From a virus, in the IMG/VR virus record IMGVR_UViG_3300013093_000019, positions 87,370 through 151,369 of that record: DNA of 64,000 bases, one strand, 5' to 3'. The translations under genes and the position numbers were made by a program. The notes under the pieces were generated by a model. It saw only the letters and a program-made list of their open reading frames with translations, was not told the origin of the DNA and did not search any database. Positions 25,562 through 37,500 of the stretch are shown piece by piece; the first letter of the stretch is position 1; each line of letters begins with the position of its first letter.

Positions 25562-28500
25562 TGGCAAGTAACGATATTAATAACCCTGTTGACGTTAACA
25601 ACCCGTCTAACACTCGTCGCTCATCCGACCTGTTGCCTGGCTATCTAAGAACAGATAAAAACACTAAATTCTTAGCAAGCACATTAGATCAATTAATACA
25701 ACAACCTCAACTAGAGCGTATTAACGGATTTATGGGAGATAAATTAACTCCAACATATAATCCTGAAACAGACAACTACATTGATAGCGGTACTGCTTTA
25801 AGAAACGCATATCAGTTACAACCATCTCTAGTTGTTAAAGATCAAAATAATCAGTTCAGTTTAAGTTCTGGGTTTGACGATTTAATCAATCAATTAAATT
25901 TCTACGGAGCAAACACAAATAATCTTGACAGATTGTTCCGTCCTCGTTCGTATTCATACGATCCAATGATTGATTGGGATAAGTTTGTAAATTTCCGCGA
26001 GTACTATTGGTTGCCAACAGGTACTGATAGCGTAGAAATCACAGGTCAACAAAAACAAACACAAAGTACATATACCGTTACAGATAGTTCAGACGGTCAG
26101 GGACTAGTATTCACTCCTGACGGCTTAACAAGTAATCCTTTACTAACATTATACAGAGGATTAACTTATGTATTCAATGTTAACAGTAAGTATCCTTTCT
26201 ATATTAAGACAGCTTATACTAAAACTGTAAATGATTTATATTCTAATGCGACAGGCAACGGTACAGCCAATGGACAAGTTATACTAACCATTGATAATAC
26301 AACTCCTGACATATTATTTTATTTTGCACAAGGTAATGCAAATGCCGTTGGACAAATTAATGTTAAAGCATTGGCAGAAGATACAGTAATTGATATTGAA
26401 AAAGATATTATTGGTAAGCAATCTTATATTTCAGGTAATGGAGTTACATTTTCTAATGGAATGAAAATCCATTTTGCTGGCGCAATAACACCTAGCACAT
26501 ATCAAGATAAAGAATTTATTATTGAAGGTGTAGGAACTGCGATCAAATTAGTTGACTTTGATAGTTTATCTAACGCAGGTCTTGTGATCAATACACTAGA
26601 TACAAACTTTGATGCTACTCCTTTTGATCAATATCCGTTTGATGATTTTGCGAATGTTCCATTAGTTCCTGAATACGTAACAATTAATCGTGCTTCTAAA
26701 GATAAAAATCCATGGAGCCGTTACAATCGTTGGGTTCATGCTGACGTAATTGCTGCTGTGGCTGAAGTAAACGGAGTTCCTCCTGTTTATGATACAGCAA
26801 TGAGAGCACAACGTCCTATCATTGAATTCCAGCCAGACATTCAATTATTCAACTTTGGTGCAAACAGTAAACCTAACGTAGATTTAATTGATACTGTAAC
26901 TAAAGATGCTATCGCTACATTTGAAGGTTCACCTGGATTTTATATTGATGGTGTATTAGTTGAACAAGGATTTAGAGTTATTTTCAACGCAGACACAGAT
27001 CCTTTAGTTAAAGGTAAAGTATTTGAAGTTAAGTATGTAACCGCTGGAAATAATGTTATTGTTAACCTTGAAGAAGCGGCAGACGCCGATCCTTCACTTA
27101 ACGATTCCTTAGTAGTAACAAGAGGTACAAGCTATCAAGGCACAAATTGGTGGTATGATGGAGTAGTATGGCAATTCGGCCAACAAAAAACTTCATTAAA
27201 TCAAGCACCATTGTACGAGTTATTTGATAACAGTGGCAACAAGTACTCTGATCAAACAATCTATAATAGTTCTTTCGTAGGTACAGCAATATTTGGTTAT
27301 ACTCGAGGAACTGGAACAGCAGATCCTGTTTTAGGATTTCCGCTAACATATAAAAATGTTTCTAACGTTGGTGATTATTTGTTTAGTAATTTTTTCACAA
27401 CAGATACATTTACTACTTACGACTTAGGAGTATTAAGCACACTATCAGTTGCTGACGGTTTCTTAAAAGTCAATAACGACAACGGTGAAGAATATAGAAA
27501 CGTTTGGATTAAATCAAACGATAAAGCGATTCCTATTTTACAATTCCAAGTTGTAGAACAAGCCACACCTTATATAGAAATAAATGCGATCGATGATGCA
27601 GGATTTGCATCCGACCTTGCTGTAGATGTTTTTGTTAATAATGTAAAAATTATTAATAATGTTGACTATACTATTGGTCAGAATCTCAACAAAGCATTTA
27701 TTGTTCCAACAAATGAATTTGCATCAGGCGATGCTGTGCTGTTTAAAATATACACAGCTCAACCTGCAAACAGCAATGGATATTACGAACCGCCAATTAA
27801 TTTAACTAACAATCCGTTGAATGGTCCAATCGGTTCATTTACATTTACAGAATTAAGTGACCATGTGTCTACTATTGTAGAAAATAATGATTTGTTTGTA
27901 GGATCATTCCCAGGTAATAGTAATTTAAGAGATTTATCAAATCTAAGCGCATACGGTTCACGTTTAGTTCAACATATTGATCCACTAGTATTCGCACATT
28001 ACTTTTTAGGTAACCAAAAAAATAACATTGTTGATGCTATTAGAAAAGTAGCATTTGATTACAACCAATTTAAAACTAGTCTTATTAAACAAGTTACTGG
28101 GCTAACAGAAGTTTATACTCCTGCCCAGGCGTTAGATATTGCATTAACAAATTTAAATTCTGGAAAAGATTTAACATTCCCGTACACCTATACTGATATG
28201 TTGGGCCACGGTAATAATTATGTTGAACGTGTTTATACCGTTACTAATAAGCGAGTAAAGAACTTTAGTTTAATCAGCTCATTTGATCAGACAGTATTAA
28301 GTGAACGTGCTATTTTAGTTTACCTTACATCAGCAAGTGATTCAACAAAGACTCCTGTGTTGTTGACTAACGGATATGATTATACTATCGATCCAAACAT
28401 CGCTACAATTTATGTTAATGCTACTATCTCGGTTGGCGATGTCATTACCATAAGAGATTATACTAGTACTGTTGGATCTTATGTTCCACCTACACCAACT

Positions 28501-31500
28501 AAGTTAGGGTTATATCCAGCATTTAAACCTAGCATTTTTGTAGACGACACTTATATAACTCCAACAAAAGTTATCCAAGGACATGACGGAAGTGTCACTG
28601 TAGCCTACGGCGATTATAGAGATGCAATCTTATTAGAATACGAAACACGAATCTATAATAACCTTAAAGTAAAATTTAATCCTGATCTATTAACTCCTTA
28701 CGAAACATTGCCTGGGGCATTTAGATCTAATGATTATTCTCTAGCCGACATTGATAATATATTGGTCGCAGATTTCTTAAAATGGGTAGGATTCTTTAGT
28801 GTTGATTATCAAACAAACTCATCGTACGATGAACTAAATCCATTCACTTACAACTATACTGGATCAGTAGACAGCGTAACTGGTCAGGCACTATCTGGTA
28901 GCTGGAGATCAATTTACAAATATTACTACGATACAGATCGTCCACACGTTGCACCATGGGAAATGTTAGGCTTTACAGAAATGCCATCATGGTGGACATC
29001 AATGTACGGTGCCGCACCTTACACAAGTGGAAACGGAATTCTCTGGGGCGACTTAGAAACAGGTCGTATCAACGGCGTTATAAATCCTTTATTTGCTAGA
29101 CCTGGTCTAAGCAAGATAATTCCTGTAGATGATATGGGAGAATTGTTAGACCCAACAACTATTGGTCTAGCTACATCTCCTGTTCCTGACTTAACAGATC
29201 CAAATCGCATAGTAGTATTACGAAGCACTGAGATTAGTGCTAACTGGGTATTTGGCGATCAAGGTCCTGCAGAAACCGCATGGAGACGTAGTAGCTACTG
29301 GCCATTCGTCCAGCAGGTCCTATTGGCGTTAACTCGTCCTAGTTCATATGCAGCAACAATGTTTGATACTAGCCGTATGGTTATAAACCTAGCTGGTCAA
29401 ATATCTTATCAAACATCAACAAATAATATAGAAACAATTAATCCTGCTACAGTTGCAGAATTTTTGTATAGAAATAATACAGGTATTGAAGGTCGTATAT
29501 TAGCCTCTGGTTATAGTGTATTTGTTATAGAAACGAATCTAGTTAAAAATCAAAACTATTTGACTCAACTATCTAGTGACCTTACAAACTTAAATTATAA
29601 CCTAATGGTTAAACTAGGTGGATTTGCTAGCAAAGACAAATTAACAGTATCTATTGATGCTGTTGATCCTACAAGTCCTTATCCTGGTGTATTGATACCT
29701 GCAGAAGATTATAGTATTTTCTTTAACCAAAGTGCAACTACTCAAAGTTTAAGTATCAGCGGTATTATTGTACAAAAAACTCCTTCAGGATTTATATTCA
29801 GAGGATATGACAAATACAGTCCGTATTTTACAATTTTACAACCTTATGCAACTAATGTCGACCAATATGAAACTGTTGGTGGCACTACAGAAGCTTACTT
29901 GACATGGTCACAAAATACTACATATCAAGCAGGACAGATTGTATTCTATACTGATAGATATTACAGAGTTACAATTACTCACAACAGCGATACAGCGTTC
30001 AATGCTACATATTATCAAGTATTACCGTACTTGCCAACTGTAGGCGGCATCTCAGTAATCAAGAAAACATCATTTGGAACTACACCTGTTGTAATTCCTT
30101 ACGGTACTGAATTTACAACATTACAAGATGCGTACGATGCTATCATAGGATATGGTCAATGGTTGATTAGTCAAGGATTTGTTTTTGATGAATACAATAC
30201 TGACCTAGGTCAAATATTAGATTGGAATTTTTCAGGTAGAGAATTTTTATTCTGGACAACACAGAATTGGAATGCCAACTCTGTTATTACACTAAGTCCG
30301 TTCGCTAATAAATTAGTTCTTTCATCAAGTACAGGCGTAGTTGACAATTTATTAAATGAATTTTATGAATACAGTTTATTAAAAGCAGACGGATCACCAT
30401 TCCCTGTAAATTCTTTTACTGTAGTTAGATTAGATGGAATAACAACAGTTTCTACTGTTAATACTACTGACGGTTTATTCTATGCTAGACTAAATCTTGT
30501 ACAAAAAGAACATGTGATTGTCTTTAATAATCTTACATTGTTTAATGATGTTGTATATGATATTGAAAGCGGATATAGACAACACCGTATTAATTTAAAA
30601 GGATTCCGTACATCCAATTGGAACGGCGATTTCTTTAGTCCGGGATTTATATTTGACCAAGCAATTATAAACGACTGGCAACAGTACACAGATTATTCTA
30701 TTGGTGATGTAGTTCGCTTTGCTGGAAAATATTATTCAGCACCAGCAAGAATTACAGGTTCTGCAAGTTTTGTTTTAAATCAATGGATACAGTTAGATAC
30801 TAAACCTACACCAAATCTATTGCCAAACTTTGATTATAAGATTGGACAGTTTGAAGATTTTTACAGTTTAGATATTGATAACTTTGATGCTGGCCAGCAG
30901 GCCGCAGCACAGCACTTAGTTGGATATACTCCTCGTCCATACCTAAATTATATCATTGGCGATCCAATCGCACAATATAAATTCTATCAAGGTTACATAA
31001 GAGAAAAAGGAACTAAGAGTCCTCTAACTAAATTAAGCAAATCCCTACTAAACAAATTTAAAAATAATATTGATTTTAAAGAAGAATGGGCGTTCCGCAT
31101 AGGTGAATACGGCGGATACAACACCTATCAAGAATTAGAAACAACATTATCAAATTCTTCATTTTACGAAAATCCTCAGATCGTTAGTTTTGTATCTAGT
31201 GTTCCTGTAGATAATACTGGAACGATCTACTATAAAACAGAATCTGATTTAGTAGTGAAACCTTTAGACTATGATGTTGCACAGACATTTATCACATCAG
31301 ATATTAGTCAGGCTGATTCACAAATTAAAATTCCTGTTGCAGGATATGTGAGATTTGACGACATCACAGTTACAGCATTTAACTACAATAGCGTACTAGA
31401 TATTGCAAATAATAAGGGCCTATTAGAAGGCGACACAATTTGGTTAGGTAATACACCTGCTGGTTCATGGGATGTATTGCGAGTAACACAGATTCCTACA

Positions 31501-34500
31501 TACATTGTAAATGTTGCGTTTGATATACCTGGTGTGAGTTTAATATTCTCAACTTATTACACACACCAATTGTCTGTAGGTGATATTATCAGCGTTAGCC
31601 GCGTAGCTGGCGGAATTGACCGCATTTATGTAGTATCTCAAATACTAAGTCCAACAGACTTTGTAGTAAACTCTACATTATCAACATTACCTGCACTAAC
31701 AGTTCCGTTAAGCGGTTTGTTGTTTGCATTTAAATCTAGTCGTTTAGCTACACTTGATAATCTAGCAGATGTGCCATTCTTAGACAGATGGAAGGACGGC
31801 GAAAAAGTTTGGGTTGACACTATTAGCGGAGATGCTACATCACCTCAATGGGCGGTGTTTGAGAAAACAAATAACTATTCTTCTGTAGCATACTCTACAG
31901 GAATTAAATCTGTTGCACAACATTTTGGTGCTACGATTTATTCAAACAGTAACATAGATAAGATTGTTGTTTCTGCTCCAGACTTTTACGATACTGTAAC
32001 AGGTAATTATGGTCGTGTGTATATTCTTTCTAAGAATCCAGGAAGCACTCCATTACCGTTGTTTAATTATTCACTAAACGATGCGACCGGTTCATACTAC
32101 ACAGGTACAACTAACTCGTTTGGTTCGAGTCTATACTTTGATGCTACACTACAATTATCGATAGCAAGTGCTCCAACTGCTTCGGGTGTTAAAACTTATA
32201 CAACTGGTACTATTGCATTTGCTGTTCCTACAGCAACAGCTTCAGGATATGTCGAACAAGGTATTGTAAAATTATCATTAATAAATTACAACCTGTTAGA
32301 AGAAGTTGGTCAAATTGCAATTACAACACCACATCATGGTGATAATGCTAATTTTGGTGCAAGCCTTGTAGCAGCACCAAATTCAACCTCTACTACTTTA
32401 ATGGTAGGTGCTCCTGGCGAATATACAGCAGCAGGTTCAGTATATGTTTATAATGTAGGTGCTACAACTAGTACAATTTACGTAACTCCTAACGCATCTG
32501 TAACATTACAGCATACCTTAGCACATCAACCTCCAGTAGGAAGTTTGTTTGGTTATAGTATGTCAGGTAACGCAGATTTATCAAGAGTCGCTGTGTCTGC
32601 TCCTGGTTATCCTGTGTTTGATACATTAGGTAATACTGTTAGAGTTGGTGCTGTATATGTTTATAACTTTGCATCTACATCAACAGAAGCACAACTTATT
32701 TTAGGTAACGATACTACAATATTCCCAGCCGCATTTACAGAAACTGATAGCTTTGGTGACACAGTTAAAATGTCTCAAGACGGAAATTATCTGTTTATTG
32801 GTTCTCCAAGTGCAACAGATCAAGTTCGCGGAACTAAGTCAGGTATTGTAGATGTGTTAGTATGGTCTACAGATACAAACAAATATGTGTTCAGCCAACG
32901 AATCCATGCACCTATATCTTCTAATGATATTAGCTTTGGTCATGATATTTCTATAGATGAGTTAAATCGTCTAGTGGTTATTGCAAGTTTAGGAAATTCA
33001 AAAACAACTAATACATCATTTGATGTTTATTCTGAACGTCTAGCAAATTCATTTGTAAAATACGGTTCAATCTATATTAATGATAGCACTAGCGATGAAA
33101 GAAAACGTAAAACTACTTTTGATAGCGGGTCTACAAAATTCTTTTCACAAATTAAAAATGCTGGCGCGGTCCATGCGTACAACAAAGCTGACGTTGCAAC
33201 AAAATGGTCGTTCAGTCAAGAACTGTTTGATCAATCAGTAATCAGCGATAGTCTTTATGGTCAAAGCGTACTTGCAACACAAAATAGTGTGTTTGTTGGT
33301 AGCCCAGGAAATATTGTTTACAATGCTAATAACAACGGTCAGATATTTGAATTTGACAAGATTGATGAAACTGTAAATGGCTGGTTACAAGCTAGAACAC
33401 AAGATGCTTTAGTAAATCTATCTGCAATTGATAGTGCCGTTACGATTGATTCTACAACAGCACAAATAAAAGACTACATCGATGTTATTGATCCAGTTAA
33501 AGGACAGTTCCTAGGAACAGCACAAGAAGAGTTGCGTTATACAAGTCCATTTGACCCTGCTACTTATAGCATTGGAACAGGTACAGTAGTGATTAATGCC
33601 AACGCTAATTGGACTAATGAACACGTCGGTGAATTATGGTGGGATCTAAGTACAGTTAAGTATGTCTGGTACGAACAAGGCGAGCTAGAATACAGAAAAA
33701 ATAATTGGAATACTGTATTTCCAGGAAGCAGTATTGATGTATACGAATGGGTAAGTTCTACTTATAGACCAAGTGAGTGGGCGGCTATTGCTGATACAAG
33801 CGATGGATTGGCTCAAGGAATTAGCGGTCAACCTAAGTTTACCGATAACTCAACAGTTTCAGTTGCTCAAAAATATAATGCACAAACTGGACAGTTTGTA
33901 AACATTTATTATTTCTGGGTTAAGAATAAAACAGTAGTTCCTTCTATTAAGAATCGCAGAATTTCTGCGTTTGAAGTCGCACAGTTTATTAAAAATCCTT
34001 TATCGTCAGGACAGCCTTACTTAGGAATCATTGGTCCTACAGCAGTTATGTTAGCTAACATAAAAAATTCTATTGTAGGCGATACGATTAATTTAAAAAT
34101 TAGTTTTGATACGATTCCAGATGCTGCTCCTCGTCATACAGAATGGGCGATCATAACTGAGGATGATCCTGCAGGCGTTAATGTTAATGCGTTAGTAACC
34201 AAACTTGTTGACAGTTTATTAGGTTACGATGCACAAGGTAATCCAGTACCAGATCCTACATTACCAGACAAGCTAAAATATGGATTAGAAATCCGCCCAC
34301 GTCAAAGTATGTTTGTTAACAGAATTGAGGCGGTACGAAATCTAATTGAATATACTAACAGTATTGTAATCAATTTACTATTGCTTGGTAATATTAGCTA
34401 TGACAACCTAAATGCTAAAGATCCGTTGCCTACAGCAGATATGTACGATCAATTGGTTGAAGACATCTATACACGAGATCTAATTTCAACTAAATCTTTA

Positions 34501-37500
34501 AGAACCGCTGTATTAGCAGCAAACATTGATACTAACGGATTAATATCAAGCGTGACCATCGTAGATCCTGGATATGGATACTTAGTAGCACCTACTATTT
34601 CAGTAGTAGGAGACACATCCGGTGCGAGCCTACAAGCAATAATTAATGTATCAGGCGAAGTCGTTGGAATTGACATTTTAAATTCTGGTATGAATTTTAC
34701 TTCTGCGCCTTATCTATATGTAAGACCTTACACAGTAGTAGTTCAAACAGACAACACTATTGGTGGTAAATGGGCTGTATACGAGTGGGATCAAAATTAT
34801 CAAACTTGGTCAAGAACGCAGACTCAATCATACGATACTACACAGTATTGGAGTTATGCACACTGGTCTGATAGTACATTCAATCCTTTAGTACAGGTTG
34901 TTTCGACTGTTCCTTCTTTATATGTATTACAAGTATTGCAGGACATTCCAACAGGATCTTATGTTAAGGTATTAGACGGCGGCTACGGTTTCTTTAATAT
35001 TTTAAGAAAGACTGATGGCAACGGCGGAACCTTTGATCCTAATTGGGATTTAATATTTGTTGAAAATGGTACTATAAAGATCCTAGATAAAATTTGGAAC
35101 GAATCTCTTACTACCTATGCGTTTGATGAACAAGTAGGCTTTGACCAAACAGAATTTGATCAAGGCGTTGTAAAAGAAGCATTCTTTATTATCAACGCTA
35201 TTGTAAATGATATATTCAATGGTCCAACAAATTTCTACAACACTCGCTTATGGTTTAAGGCTGTTAAGTATGCGTTGACAGAACAGAAATTCTTAGACTG
35301 GGCATTTAAAACAACATTTATTAGTGTTACTAATGATGCTGGTAGTCTCGATCAACGTCCAACATACAAACTGCAAAATAGTCAATACTATGAACAGTTC
35401 TTGAATGAGATCAAACCGTATCATACTAAAGTTCGTAAGTTCACAGAACAGTATACTAGCACTGAGTATTCTGCTAGCTTTACTTCAGACTTTGACTTAC
35501 CAGCGATTTATAATACAACGACTCAAAATTATAACAAGATCGAGTTTGGAAATTCATTGCTTGCACAGTACCCATGGAAATCATGGTATGATAATTTTAC
35601 CTTTGGCGTACAATCTATTATAGTCGCAAACGGTGGGGCAAATTATACTCAAGTTCCAAACATCGAAATTATTTCAGCTCCTGGTGATCTAGGCTTTGGT
35701 GCAACAGCTCAAGCGTACATCACTGGCGGAACAATTTCTTCTATCGTTGTAACAAATCCTGGTTTAGGATATTCCAGCACTCCAACAGTTGTTATTAACG
35801 GCGGCGGCTCTACAAACTTAACTACAGCAACAGCTTATGCACAGTTAGGTCAAGGAACTGAAACAGGGTTCATTCAATCTAGAGATGGTGCAGGTAACGT
35901 AAGATTAATGACAATGGGTCTAAAATTTGACCGCGTTGCTTCTTACGATGCATCAGGTAATGTAATAACTGAAATTGGATCTACATCAACATTTACTGAT
36001 TCATTTGTAGGTGACGGCGAAAAAGACATATTCCGTTTAACTTGGTTACCAAGCCCTGATAAGAAAGAAATTGTTGTCTACAGAAATTCTGTATTGCAAA
36101 CAATTGATCAGTTTAATATTACACTAAACGAAAGCGTTTATCAACCACAACCAAATACATCATATCGTAAAAAATACGGATATCTTGTATTGAACTTTAT
36201 TCCTGTAGCAGGTGAAGTTATCACAGTAACTTATCCAAAGAGCTTGGATCTTTATACTGCTGTTGACCGCATTAATTATTTCTATCAACCAGGCAGCGGT
36301 ATGCCTGGTACTGATTATGATCAACTAATGTCTGGTATGTCTTATGCAGGATTGAATATAGATACACTACCTTTCAGTTATTCTGCAGGATTTGATAGTG
36401 TACCGTTTGGTTCAACAACATGGGACAACTATGCTTCTGAAGTAGGATATTATTCATACTCATTAACTACTACAACTAGTGCTCCACCATTTATTATTCC
36501 AGATATTATTCCAGGTGGATCTAGCCCTACGCAGGTTAACACATACGTACAAATTGGCACAGCACCTGCTGTTAGACTTGACGGCCCATCTAATGTTGTT
36601 CCAACATTGATTGGTCGAGGTACGGCTGCTGTTGATAAGGTTGTATTAACAAATCCTGGTTTAGGATACGTTTACAGTACAACACAAGTTACTATCTCAG
36701 CACCAAATAGTGTGAATGGTACACAGGCAGTTGCGTCATTTACATTAAATGACGATGGATCATTTGCAAGTATTGGTGTAAGTGATTATACTCGCGGTAG
36801 AGGATACACAAGTACTCCAGTTGTTACAATCACAGGTAACAGCACAGTTCAAGCCTATGCTAGTGCATTCTTAAGAGCAGAGTTTACTACAGCTACAAAC
36901 ATCGCTAATACGTTTACTTCGTTGACTATTCCTGATGCAGCGTTTACCGCATCTAATACTTCAACTCTAGTAATTTTTCGTTACTCAACTAGCGATGGTA
37001 CAGTATTGCCAAGCGATACAGATACACTTGATGCTGTGATCAGCGGCGGGTTAATTAGTGACGGCCAATTAAGTGGCGCACTGGGCACCACACCTAGCGA
37101 GATTGTTTTAGATGGCGGCAACGGATTCCTAAGCACAATTAATAGTCCTGCTCCAGAAGAACACGTTCCTGGATCAGTGCATGAGTCTGTTGGTATTACT
37201 GTGTTTACACAGCCAGCTGCATCAAGTGCGGTTATATCAACTAAGAGATATTGGTCAGATGGTATTACACAAACATTTGCATTAGGTGCTGAACCAGTTA
37301 ACTTAGATTCAGTCCTTGTGTTGTTAAACGACACAAAACTAACAGTTAATGTTGATTACACTATTGATTTTTCTAATAAATTATTAACATTTACATCATC
37401 TACTCCTGCACAAGGTTGGTTAACGCTTACTGTGTTTGTAGGTGGATCTATCGGTCTGTTAGATTATTATGAAACAGTGACTACTAATGCAACTACTGTA

